Assembly: GCA_946479205.1 (NCBI GenBank)
Contig: CAMLFJ010000189.1
Coordinates: 1-6,689, forward strand
Reading direction: 5' to 3'
DNA length: 6,689 nt
Source of the DNA: an uncultured bacterium
GTDB lineage: Bacteria; Methylomirabilota; Methylomirabilia; Rokubacteriales; CSP1-6
Shown here in pieces: positions 1 through 6,376 of this stretch. The position numbers were made by a program, and so were the translations under genes. Position 1 is the stretch's first letter. Each line of letters opens with the position of its first letter. The notes beneath the pieces are model-generated. The model saw nothing but the letters and a program-made list of their open reading frames with translations, ran no database searches and had not been told where the DNA came from.

Positions 1-1
1 C

Positions 2-421
2 TCGCCCGCCGGCGGGCGCGCCTACACGCTCCACGGCAAGCAGGCGCTCGCGGTGCACCCCCCGGTGGCCGCGACCACCGCCTCCTACATCCTGGGCTCG
101 GCCATGCTGCTGCCGATGACCCTGGTGGCCGCGCCGTTCTTCCCCCGGCCGGACTTCACCTCGCAGGTCGCGTGGGGCGTCGTGCTGTACCAGGCCTTCC
201 TCGGCGCGATCGCCCACGTGTGGTGGTACGAGGGGGTCAAGGCGGTAGGGCCGAGCCGCGCCGCGATCTTCATGAACCTGCAGCCGGTGGTGGGCGTGGT
301 GCTGGCGTGGGCGATGCTGCACGAGGCGGTCGAGTGGCCGGAGATCGTGGGCGGCGCCCTCGTGCTGCTGGGCGTGGCCCTCACCACCCAGGCGCCGCTT
401 TCGCCTAGGGTAGCTTCTTGA
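2..421 (+). CDS. EamA/DMT-family transporter, C-terminal part (partial at left edge)
   Basis: This is the second EamA repeat of a drug/metabolite-transporter superfamily membrane protein, probably an inner-membrane carrier for a small metabolite; the substrate cannot be told. The frame is open from base 2 and ends in TGA at 419-421, giving 139 visible residues. A GTG at 53-55 is in frame, but the residues before it (AYTLHGKQAL) already fit the start of an EamA repeat, so the gene starts outside the window. Hydrophobic helices lie near visible residues 27-47 and 60-82, followed by GPSRAAIFMNLQPVVGVVLAW, the family's characteristic penultimate segment, then a helix ending in LLGVALTT. The full protein would be about 290-300 residues. 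It converges on the peroxiredoxin gene and overlaps its 3' end by 17 bp. Family assignment is firm; function is unknown. Confidence 0.85.
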   Translation, partial: SPAGGRAYTLHGKQALAVHPPVAATTASYILGSAMLLPMTLVAAPFFPRPDFTSQVAWGVVLYQAFLGAIAHVWWYEGVKAVGPSRAAIFMNLQPVVGVVLAWAMLHEAVEWPEIVGGALVLLGVALTTQAPLSPRVAS

Positions 422-872
422 CCTCGGCGAGGATCTTGTCCGGATTCGGCAGCTCGCTCTTGCCGTAGCGCTCGACGACCTGGATCGTGCCCTGCTTGTC
501 GATCACGAAGGTCGCCCGCACGTTGGCGTTCCAGTCCGGCCAGTAGACGCCGTAGGCGCGGCTGGTGGTCCGGTGGATGTCCGAGAGCAGCGGATAGTTC
601 GAGATGCCGACCGACTTTGCCCAGGCCTCGTGGCTGAAGGGGCTATCCGTGCTGATTCCGAGCACCTGGGTCTGCGCCGCCTCGAACTCCTTGATGCGCC
701 GGTCGAAGGCCGGCATGCAGGTGGAGCAGCCGGGGGTCCAGTCGAGCGGGTAGAAGAGCAGCACCACGTTCTTGCCCCGGAAGCTCTTGAGGCTCACGTC
801 CCGGAGCCCGATCGTCTTCAGCGTGAAGTCCGGCGCGGGATCGCCCACCCCGGGCGCCTTGCCCTCGCTCAT
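405..872 (-). CDS. Peroxiredoxin (AhpC/TSA superfamily, BCP-like)
   Basis: A 155-residue cytoplasmic thiol peroxidase that would reduce hydrogen peroxide or organic hydroperoxides. The N-terminal VGDPAPDFTL (residues 9-18) is the usual opening of the fold. The active-site loop YPLDWTPGCSTC (41-52) supplies the PxxxTxxC motif: P42, T46 and peroxidatic C49. The conserved arginine is R119, in RATFVIDKQG. The only other cysteine is C52, three residues after C49; in classical BCP proteins the resolving cysteine is five residues on or elsewhere. A C49-C52 disulfide, or a 1-Cys mechanism with an external thiol, are both possible. The ATG is set by a strong ribosome binding site (complement 882-888) lying in the last codons of the upstream MBL gene; the gap to that gene is 4 bases. 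It is the last gene of the operon. Confidence 0.93.
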   Translation of the reverse strand: MSEGKAPGVGDPAPDFTLKTIGLRDVSLKSFRGKNVVLLFYPLDWTPGCSTCMPAFDRRIKEFEAAQTQVLGISTDSPFSHEAWAKSVGISNYPLLSDIHRTTSRAYGVYWPDWNANVRATFVIDKQGTIQVVERYGKSELPNPDKILAEVKKLP

Positions 873-876
873 CGCC

Positions 877-1842
877 TCATCCCTCCTTCGCCCGACGCAG
901 GCGCGGCCGGGGACCGAACGTGGCTCGCGCGGGCGGCCGCGCGCCGCCGGCCTCGGCGACCCCGCGGGCCCGCGAGGGCCGCACCGGCATCGGCGGCTTC
1001 CGCCGGCCCGGCCAGAGCTCGAGCCGGCGCGCCTCGAGCGGCGCGTCCGCCTGCCCGAGGAATCCCGCCGCCGTCGCCACGCGCCCGGTCTCCCACAGTC
1101 GCCGGAAGCGCTCCGGGTACGCGGCGTCCCGCAGCGCGTAGTGATCGAAGATGACGCGGCACCCGGTCTGATCGATGATCCGCAGGAGCTGGTCGATCCC
1201 CCGGTCGATGAGCTCGGAGCCGAGCTGGGACTCGAGGTATGCCGGCGGCCCGGAGAGGTAGAGCAGCGTGGGGCGCTGGCGGGCCAGGTAGGCGGCGGCC
1301 ACCGGGGAGAGCGGCCCCTGCACGTCGGAGGCGTGGACGAAGCGGGTGCCCTCGCGCCGGTCCTCGATGGTGAGCGCCACCACGTAGCCCAGCGGGGTCC
1401 CGTCGGTGCCGTGCCCGAGCGGCGGCGAGGCCTGGAGCACCGCGTGCGCCGTCTCCATCCGGCGCCCTTCCGCGGCCAGCGGCTCTACGTGCCCTTTGAG
1501 GGCCCGCCAGAGCGTGGCCGCGCGCTGGGCCTGCCGGCCCTCGATGTGCCGGGTCGCGTCCTTGGCCCAGAGCTGCCGCCCCGCGTAGAAGGCCGGATCG
1601 TGGCGGAAGTGATCCTCGTGGTAGTGGCTCACGAAGACCAGGGAGGCCCGCGTCGCGTACGCCGAGATGCGGTCGTTGGCGCGCCGCAGCGCCTCCCACT
1701 CCTCCTCCGCCGGCCCCAGGTTGAAGCGGTTGGGCGCCAGCGTCGCGCCCGGGTCGATCAGCACCCGCGTCTCCCCGCACTCCACGTACGTCGCCATCGA
1801 CCGCACGCCGAGCGACTCCGCGGCCAGCGGAGTGATGATCAT
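877..1842 (-). CDS. MBL-fold metallohydrolase, UPF0282/COG2248 type
   Basis: A 321-residue protein of the metallo-beta-lactamase superfamily. The N-terminus PLAAESLGVRSMAT (5-18) and LIDPGATLAPNRF (28-40) match what I know of UPF0282 proteins, mostly archaeal and functionally uncharacterised. The metal-binding motif is SHYHEDH, with H73, H75, D77 and H78. Further likely ligands are H144 (PPLGHG), D173 (HASDVQGP) and H234 (FDHYALRD). No signal peptide is seen, so it is probably cytoplasmic. Family similarity appears to end near residue 277 (LELW). The last 44 residues form an Arg/Pro-rich tail with 13 basic and 2 acidic residues, which is odd for the family. The start at 1842 is preferred because the conserved N-terminus begins directly after it; there is no clear Shine-Dalgarno site, and a hairpin abuts the ATG. 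The substrate is unknown. Confidence 0.85.
   Translation of the reverse strand: MIITPLAAESLGVRSMATYVECGETRVLIDPGATLAPNRFNLGPAEEEWEALRRANDRISAYATRASLVFVSHYHEDHFRHDPAFYAGRQLWAKDATRHIEGRQAQRAATLWRALKGHVEPLAAEGRRMETAHAVLQASPPLGHGTDGTPLGYVVALTIEDRREGTRFVHASDVQGPLSPVAAAYLARQRPTLLYLSGPPAYLESQLGSELIDRGIDQLLRIIDQTGCRVIFDHYALRDAAYPERFRRLWETGRVATAAGFLGQADAPLEARRLELWPGRRKPPMPVRPSRARGVAEAGGARPPARATFGPRPRLRRAKEG
882..888 (-). promoter_or_regulatory. Shine-Dalgarno site of the peroxiredoxin gene
   Basis: On the - strand this reads AAGGAGG, nine bases before the ATG at 872. It overlaps the final Lys-Glu-Gly codons of the MBL-fold gene, so ribosomes finishing that gene would pass directly over it. It is the strongest such site in the window and fixes the peroxiredoxin start. 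Confidence 0.85.
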
Positions 1843-1860
1843 GGGCGTGCGCCCACGCCC
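1843..1860 (-). other. Intercistronic GC hairpin directly before the MBL gene start
   Basis: A perfect 7-bp inverted repeat with a 4-base loop: GGGCGTG, then GGCG, then CACGCCC on the transcribed strand. It fills 18 of the 22 bases between the SDR stop and the MBL ATG, and its last base touches the ATG. No T-run follows, so it is not a typical intrinsic terminator. It occupies the place where a ribosome binding site would be, which suggests an effect on translation or mRNA processing; that part is inference. Confidence 0.55.
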
Positions 1861-1864
1861 AGAC

Positions 1865-2626
1865 TCAAATGCACCGCCCGCCGTCGACCGGGAACACGCT
1901 GCCCGTGATCATCGCGGCCTCGTCGGAGGCGAGGAAGAGGGCCGCGGCGGCCAGATCCTCCGGCTTGTTGAGCCGCCCGAGCGGCACGGTGCCGCGGTAG
2001 CGGGTCATGCCCTCCTCGTCCACCTGCTTCTTGCCCATGAAGGTGGCGAGCATCGGCGTCTCGGTCGCCACCGGGGCGATCGCGACCACCCGCGCGCCGA
2101 AGGCGGCGAACTCCAGCGCGAGGCTCGCGGCCATCGTGTGCACCGCACCCTTCGACGCCGAGTAGCACTGCACCCCCGGCCGCGGGCGCACCCCCGAGGT
2201 CGAGCCGGTGATGAGCAGCACGCCGCCCTTCTGCTTGCGGAACACCGGCATCAGGTGCTTGGCGGCCAGGAACACGCCCTTCACGTTGACCGCCATGATC
2301 TGGTCGAACACCGCCTCGTCCACGTTCTCGACCGGCGTCGGGAACTGGGGCACGCCCGCGTTGGCGTAGAAGACGTCGAGCCGGCCCCAGCGCGCCACCG
2401 CCTGCTGGATGGCGGCCTGGTTGTCCGCCGACTTCGAGACGTCGGCCCGGATCGCCAGCGCCTGCCCCCCGCTCTTCTCGATCTGCTCGGCGGTCGCCTT
2501 CGCCGCGTCTTCCCGGAGGTCCACGACCGCCACCCGCGCGCCCTCGCGCGCGAAGAGCACCGCGGTCGCCTGTCCGATGCCCGAGCCCGCGCCCGTGATC
2601 AGGGCTACCTTGTCCTTGAGTCTCAT
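1865..2626 (-). CDS. SDR-family NAD(P)-dependent oxidoreductase
   Basis: A 253-residue classical short-chain dehydrogenase/reductase. The Rossmann nucleotide-binding motif is TGAGSGIG (11-18). D36 at the end of beta-2 (VVDLRE) favours NAD(H) over NADP(H). ANAG lies at 88-91. The catalytic set is N114, S142, Y155 and K159 (YSASK), with the usual 13-residue Ser-Tyr spacing. The C-terminal MITGSVFPVDGGRCI is typical of the family's end. The substrate, an alcohol or ketone, cannot be deduced. The ATG at 2626 is chosen because MRLKDKVALITG is the standard SDR start and AAGGAG sits seven bases upstream; a longer in-frame start at 2725 adds only low-complexity residues. The ATG overlaps the stop of the YbaK-type gene as ATGA, implying translational coupling. 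Confidence 0.95.
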   Translation of the reverse strand: MRLKDKVALITGAGSGIGQATAVLFAREGARVAVVDLREDAAKATAEQIEKSGGQALAIRADVSKSADNQAAIQQAVARWGRLDVFYANAGVPQFPTPVENVDEAVFDQIMAVNVKGVFLAAKHLMPVFRKQKGGVLLITGSTSGVRPRPGVQCYSASKGAVHTMAASLALEFAAFGARVVAIAPVATETPMLATFMGKKQVDEEGMTRYRGTVPLGRLNKPEDLAAAALFLASDEAAMITGSVFPVDGGRCI

Positions 2627-3117
2627 GGCTGCGCTCCTTTTGATTCGCTCCGAGCTTCCTTGAGATCCACGACCTGTCCGCCCGTCGCCCGCACCAGCTC
2701 GGCGGGCGCGATCGGGAACACGCACTCCGGCAGGCCCGCCGCCGCGTAGACCAGCTCGTAGCCGAGCAGGTCGCGGTCCACGTACACCGCGAGCGGGCTC
2801 ACGAGCCCGATCGGCGGGACCCCGCCGATGGTGTAGCCGGTGGCCTGTTTCACGGTGTCCGGATCGGCCCGGCGGATCTTCCCGCCCGCCAGGGCGCCCA
2901 GCCGTCGCTCGTCCACCCGGTTCGCCCCGGAGGCCACCACCAGGAGCGGGCGCCCGTCCGCGGTGAAGACGAGCGACTTCACGATCTGGCCGACCGCGAC
3001 GCCCAGCGCGTCGGCGGCCTGCTGCGAGGTCCGCGCGTGGACGTCGAGCTCGATCACCTGCCGGTCGAGGCCGTGCCCGGTGATGGCCGCCTGCACCTTC
3101 TGGACCGCCGGCTTCAT
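2623..3117 (-). CDS. YbaK/EbsC-family aminoacyl-tRNA deacylase-like protein
   Basis: A 164-residue stand-alone YbaK-domain protein. Characterised relatives (YbaK, ProX and the INS domain of prolyl-tRNA synthetase) hydrolyse mischarged tRNA in the cytoplasm, commonly Cys- or Ala-tRNA(Pro). Visible family marks are the conserved lysine K47 in QIVKSLVF (44-51), the SGANRVDERRLGAL block (63-76) that usually reads as a glycine-rich turn plus helix, and the GGVPPIG loop (98-104). The start at 3117 follows the LLM stop by five bases and has only a weak GGGG-type ribosome binding site. The 3' end overlaps the SDR start by four bases. Which mischarged tRNA it edits, or whether it acts on tRNA at all, cannot be read from the sequence. 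Confidence 0.9.
   Translation of the reverse strand: MKPAVQKVQAAITGHGLDRQVIELDVHARTSQQAADALGVAVGQIVKSLVFTADGRPLLVVASGANRVDERRLGALAGGKIRRADPDTVKQATGYTIGGVPPIGLVSPLAVYVDRDLLGYELVYAAAGLPECVFPIAPAELVRATGGQVVDLKEARSESKGAQP
2634..2639 (-). promoter_or_regulatory. Shine-Dalgarno site of the SDR gene
   Basis: AAGGAG on the - strand, seven bases before the ATG at 2626 and inside the 3' end of the YbaK-type gene. It decides the SDR start over the longer in-frame ORF that reaches 2725. Confidence 0.8.
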
Positions 3118-3122
3118 CGCCC

Positions 3123-4151
3123 CTAGAGCGCCAGCTCGGCCATCAGCTCGAGCGCCTCCGCCTGCACCGCACCGCAGATCAGCGTGGTGATCCCGGAGCT
3201 CTTCCAGCGGGGCAGCCGCTCCCGGATCCGCTCCTTCGGCCCGCAGAGCGCGACCTCGTCCACCAGCGCGTCGGGCACCGCGGCCGCCGCCTCGTCCTTC
3301 TTGCCGCCCAGGTAGAGGTCCTGGATGCGCTTGGCGTCGGCCTCGTAGCCGTACCGCGTCACCAGCTCGTTGTAGAAGTTCTTGCCGCGGGCGCCCATGC
3401 CGCCCACGTAGAGCGCGAGCCGGGGCTTCACCATCGCGCGGCAGGCCGCCGCGTCGGGGCCCAGCACGATCGGGACCGTGGGGGCGATGTCGAAGCTCGC
3501 GAGCGACTTCCCGCCGCCCGCGGCCTTGAAGCCGGCCTCGAGGCTCGGGGTGAACACCGCCATGCGCTCCGGCGAGAAGAACACGGGCAAGAGCCCGTCG
3601 GCGATCTCGGCGGCAAGCGCCACGTTCCTCGGGCCGATCGCGGCGAGGTAGATCGGGATGTCGGCGCGGCCGTGCAGGATGGACTTGAGCGGCTTGCCGA
3701 GCCCGGTGGCGTCGGGTCCCGCGTACGGGATCTGGTAGTACTCGCCCTTGTGCTCGACCGGCCGCTCGCGCCGCCAGACCATCCGGACGATCTCCACGTA
3801 CTCCCGCGTCTTGGCCAGCGGCTTGCCGAAGGCCACCCCGTGCCAGCCCTCCACGACCTGCGGCCCCGACACCCCCAGGCCCAGGATGAAGCGGCCGCCC
3901 GAGAGCTGGTCGATCGTCATCGCGGTGGTCGCGGTCAGCGTCGGGGTGCGCGCCGGGATCTGCATGATCGCGGTGCCCACCTTGATGCGGCTGGTCTGGG
4001 CCGCGATCCAGCAGAGCGGCGAGACCGCGTCGGATCCGTAGGCCTCGGCCGACCACACCGAGTGGAAGCCCAGGCGATCGGCGTGCTGGACCAGCGACAG
4101 GTCGATGCCGAGCTGCGAGCGCGAGTAGCCGATGTTCAGTCCGAGCCGCAT
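3123..4151 (-). CDS. LLM-class F420-dependent oxidoreductase, Rv3520c-like
   Basis: A 342-residue luciferase-like TIM-barrel oxidoreductase. The run MRLGLNIGY, then [13 protein letters not shown] (34-46), [12 protein letters not shown] (60-71) and [23 protein letters not shown] (83-105) matches the Rv3520c branch as I remember it; that branch is predicted to use the deazaflavin cofactor F420. Later segments such as [45 protein letters not shown] and the [18 protein letters not shown] stretch agree along the whole length, so the gene is intact. The enzyme would transfer hydride between F420 and an unknown, perhaps aldehyde- or ketone-like, substrate. The ATG has GGAGG five bases upstream (complement 4157-4161), and the gap to the ATL gene is 12 bases. 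Family is very likely; F420 use is by analogy. Confidence 0.93.
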   Translation of the reverse strand: MRLGLNIGYSRSQLGIDLSLVQHADRLGFHSVWSAEAYGSDAVSPLCWIAAQTSRIKVGTAIMQIPARTPTLTATTAMTIDQLSGGRFILGLGVSGPQVVEGWHGVAFGKPLAKTREYVEIVRMVWRRERPVEHKGEYYQIPYAGPDATGLGKPLKSILHGRADIPIYLAAIGPRNVALAAEIADGLLPVFFSPERMAVFTPSLEAGFKAAGGGKSLASFDIAPTVPIVLGPDAAACRAMVKPRLALYVGGMGARGKNFYNELVTRYGYEADAKRIQDLYLGGKKDEAAAAVPDALVDEVALCGPKERIRERLPRWKSSGITTLICGAVQAEALELMAELAL

Positions 4152-4163
4152 GGTGTCCTCCGA

Positions 4164-4508
4164 TCAGAGCCGCTCGAGCGCCGCGATGGACAGCCGGCGG
4201 GTGCGCCCAGGCCCCGCCCACCGGTGCTGCTGGAGCCGGATCCGTCCCCTCCGGACCGGCACGCCTTCCTGCTCGAGGAGGAGCCGCTGCGTCAGCATAC
4301 CCCCGACATTGCGCCGCAGGCTGATCCCGCCCTGCGCGTTCACGACCCGATGCCACGGCAGGTGCGCGGGCGCGTGCTTCATCGCCTGCCCCACCGCGCG
4401 CGCCGCCCGCGGATATCCCAGGAGCGCCGCGATCTGACCGTAGGTCGCCACCTGCCCCCTCGGAATCCGCCCGACGAGCCGGTAGACCGCCGAGTGAAAC
4501 GCCTTCAT
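4164..4508 (-). CDS. atl: Alkyltransferase-like protein (ATL; MGMT fold with Trp in place of catalytic Cys)
   Basis: A 114-residue protein equal to the DNA-binding C-terminal domain of O6-alkylguanine-DNA alkyltransferase. RGQVATYGQIAALLG (17-31) is the helix-turn-helix region with the base-flipping tyrosine, and ARAVGQAM (36-43) holds the arginine finger R37. Where an active MGMT has PCHRV, this protein has PWHRVV, with W52 replacing the alkyl-accepting cysteine, as in E. coli YbaZ. Such ATL proteins bind O6-alkylguanine without repairing it and flag it for nucleotide excision repair. About 17 extra Arg-containing residues follow the usual end (RW near 97). Its ATG overlaps the ABC subunit's stop as ATGA (4505-4508), so it is probably co-translated with the exporter. 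The N-terminal MGMT domain is absent, as is normal for ATLs. Confidence 0.92.
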   Translation of the reverse strand: MKAFHSAVYRLVGRIPRGQVATYGQIAALLGYPRAARAVGQAMKHAPAHLPWHRVVNAQGGISLRRNVGGMLTQRLLLEQEGVPVRRGRIRLQQHRWAGPGRTRRLSIAALERL

Positions 4509-6343
4509 GCCCGCCCCAGCCCGAACTGGAGCTCGTAGAGTCGCGAGTAGAGCCCGCCCTGCGCGAGCAGCTCCGCGTGCGCGCCCGCCTCCCGGATCTC
4601 CCCGCGGTGCAGCACCAGGATGCGATCCGCCCGCTGGATCGTGGACAGCCGGTGCGCGATGACGAGGCTCGTGCGTCCCTCCAGCAGCCGCGCGAGCCCG
4701 ACCCGCACCAGCGCCTCCGATTCCGGATCGATGCTGGAGGTCGCCTCGTCCAGCGCGAGAACGCGTGGATTATAGATGATGGCGCGGGCGATGGCCAGCA
4801 GCTGACGCTGTCCCTGCGACAGATTGACGCCGCGCTCGCGCAGCTCCTCGCCGAGCCCGTTCGGCAGCGCGGCCACGAAGCGCTCCGCGTTCGCGGCCTC
4901 GAGCGCCCGCTCGATCACCGGCCGCTCCGCGGCGCCGTCGCCGGCCAGGCGCAGGTTGTCCTCCACCGTGCCCGAGAAGAGGAAGACCTCCTGCGGCACC
5001 AGCCCCACGTGTCGGCGCAGGGTCTGCAGGTCCCACTCACGCACGTCCACGCCGTCCACCAGCACCCGGCCGCGCGTCACGTCGTGAGCGCGAATCATGA
5101 GGCGGGCGATCGTGGTCTTGCCCTCGCCGGTGGGGCCGACCAGCGCCACCCGCTCGCCGGGGGCGAGGGTGAACGAGCAATCGCGCAGCACCCACTGCTC
5201 GTCCTCGTACGCGAACCAGACGTCCTTGAACTCCACGGCGGGAGCGTGAGACGTTGCCAGGGGAACTTCCTTTCTTGTATTCGCTCGGCTCGCCTTCGGC
5301 TGCACCATGCCCGCGCTCCCGTTCCGGAGGGGGGAGACGATGGCGGGGTGCGTGTCGAGCAGAGCGAAGATCCGCTCGGCCGAGACCATGGCCGCCTGCA
5401 TGACCGTGTACTTGGCGCCCAGGTCCCGGATCGGGAGAAAGAAGCGGCCGGTGTACTCGAGGAAGGCCACGAGGCCGCCGAAGGTGAGCGCCCCGGTCAC
5501 CACCTGCCCGCCCCCGTACCAGAGCAGGAGAGCCACCGCGGCGGAGCCGAGGGCCTCCACCGTCGCGTAGAGGGAGGCGTCGTAGAACGTCGAGCGGAAC
5601 TGCCCCGCGCGCAGCGCGCCGGAGAGCTGGGCGAACGTCTCCCGCTCCCGGGCCTCCCGGGCGAAGAGCTGGATCACGCTCATGCCCTGCAGCGACTCCT
5701 GGAGGAACGCGTTCATCCGGGCCAGGCGGGTGCGGACCACCCGGTAGCTGTCCCGCGCGCGCACGCGGAAGTAGGCCGCGGCCAGGACCAGCACGGGCAC
5801 CAGCGCGAACGTGACGAGGGCCAGCTTCCAGTTCATCCCGAGCATGATCACGACGACCCCGGTGAGCACGACCACGTCGCCGAGGAGCGACACGATCCCG
5901 CTGGTGAACAGCTCCTGGATCGCTTCCCCGTCGTTCAGGACGCGGGTCATCAGCCGCCCGACCGGGCTCCGGTCGTAGAAGCGCGCATCCTGGCGCTGGA
6001 GGTGCGCGAACAGCGCCGCGCGGAGGTCGTGGATGACCCGCTGGCCCGTGAGCTGGGTGAGATAGGCCTGGGCCGCCCGCAGCCCGTAGAGCGCGAGGAG
6101 CACCAGCAGGAAGAGCGCCGCGACACTTCCGAGCCCCGCCCAGTCGCGCCGGAGGATGTGGTCGTCGATCGCGATCTTGATCAGGTAGGGCTGCGACAGC
6201 TCGAGCAGGGCCACCGCCGGGAAGAGCGCGCCGGTCGCGAGCACGAGGCGGAGGTGGGGCCGCGTGAACGCCCAGAGCCGCCGCATCAGGCGCGCGTCGT
6301 ATGCCTTGCCGAGAACCTCGTCTTCCTGCTCGGGCTCACGCAT
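4505..6343 (-). CDS. ABC exporter half-transporter, MdlB/TM288-like subunit
   Basis: A 612-residue type IV-fold ABC exporter with a fused membrane domain and ATPase. Six hydrophobic segments lie around residues 31-53, 70-95, 148-170, 172-192, 258-280 and 285-305. The ATPase begins near 370. It shows Walker A GPTGEGKTT (403-411, with Glu407 where Ala or Ser is usual), Q-loop Q451, signature LSQGQ (508-512), Walker B VLALDE (528-533) with catalytic E533, D-loop SSID (536-539) and H-loop H564. The linker (about 331-369) is longer than usual and contains an 83-bp, inverted-repeat-bounded block. The start at 6343 is chosen because EDEVLGKAYDARLMRRLW is the typical N-terminus; the in-frame extension to 6577 is Arg/Gly-rich and lies antisense-free but out of frame over the upstream ABC gene. 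It likely pairs with the upstream subunit in the inner membrane; cargo unknown. Confidence 0.95.
   Translation of the reverse strand: MREPEQEDEVLGKAYDARLMRRLWAFTRPHLRLVLATGALFPAVALLELSQPYLIKIAIDDHILRRDWAGLGSVAALFLLVLLALYGLRAAQAYLTQLTGQRVIHDLRAALFAHLQRQDARFYDRSPVGRLMTRVLNDGEAIQELFTSGIVSLLGDVVVLTGVVVIMLGMNWKLALVTFALVPVLVLAAAYFRVRARDSYRVVRTRLARMNAFLQESLQGMSVIQLFAREARERETFAQLSGALRAGQFRSTFYDASLYATVEALGSAAVALLLWYGGGQVVTGALTFGGLVAFLEYTGRFFLPIRDLGAKYTVMQAAMVSAERIFALLDTHPAIVSPLRNGSAGMVQPKASRANTRKEVPLATSHAPAVEFKDVWFAYEDEQWVLRDCSFTLAPGERVALVGPTGEGKTTIARLMIRAHDVTRGRVLVDGVDVREWDLQTLRRHVGLVPQEVFLFSGTVEDNLRLAGDGAAERPVIERALEAANAERFVAALPNGLGEELRERGVNLSQGQRQLLAIARAIIYNPRVLALDEATSSIDPESEALVRVGLARLLEGRTSLVIAHRLSTIQRADRILVLHRGEIREAGAHAELLAQGGLYSRLYELQFGLGRA
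5239..5321 (-). repeat. Possible small in-frame inserted element with 8-bp inverted ends
   Basis: CGGGAGCG at 5239-5246 and CGCTCCCG at 5314-5321 form perfect 8-bp inverted repeats 67 bases apart; in RNA the stem can gain three more pairs after one mismatch. The stretch between is unlike the gene around it: 5251-5280 has 14 G/C in 30 by my count, in a region that is otherwise about 70%, and the encoded linker is polar with a basic patch (KASRANTRK). The reading frame stays open through it. This looks like a short palindromic or MITE-like insertion, but no target duplication is visible and I could not search for other copies. Confidence 0.45.
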
Positions 6344-6376
6344 TGGCCAGCTCGGGCTCACGCATTGGCGAGCTCG
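6328..6376. repeat. 22-bp tandem duplication at the junction of the two ABC genes
   Basis: The 20-mer gctcgggctcacgcattggc occurs at 6328-6347 and again at 6350-6369, an offset of 22. Comparing 6328-6354 with 6350-6376 gives 26 matches in 27. On the - strand one copy carries the stop of the first ABC gene (TGA, 6360-6358) and the other the start of the second (ATG, 6343-6341). The unit length is not a multiple of three. Confidence 0.9.

Noticed and set aside
3..18. 16-bp perfect palindrome CGCCCGCCGGCGGGCG
   Set aside because: Inside the EamA coding frame, made only of G and C, and of a kind expected by chance at this base composition.
390..430. Possible bidirectional terminator between the convergent genes
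   Set aside because: Only a 4-bp stem (CCTC/GAGG) can be drawn and there is no T-run on either side.
772..1908. 378-codon open frame on the + strand
   Set aside because: Opposite the UPF0282-type gene; repetitive Arg/Pro/Ala composition and no recognisable motif.
2627..2725. 33-residue N-terminal extension of the SDR
   Set aside because: Not SDR-like; the ATG at 2626 has a good ribosome binding site and the standard N-terminus.
1667..2749. 360-codon open frame on the + strand
   Set aside because: Antisense to the SDR gene; low-complexity Arg/His-rich product.
3118..4356. Long N-terminal extension of the YbaK-type frame
   Set aside because: Lies in another frame over the LLM gene; only residues from the ATG at 3117 resemble the family.
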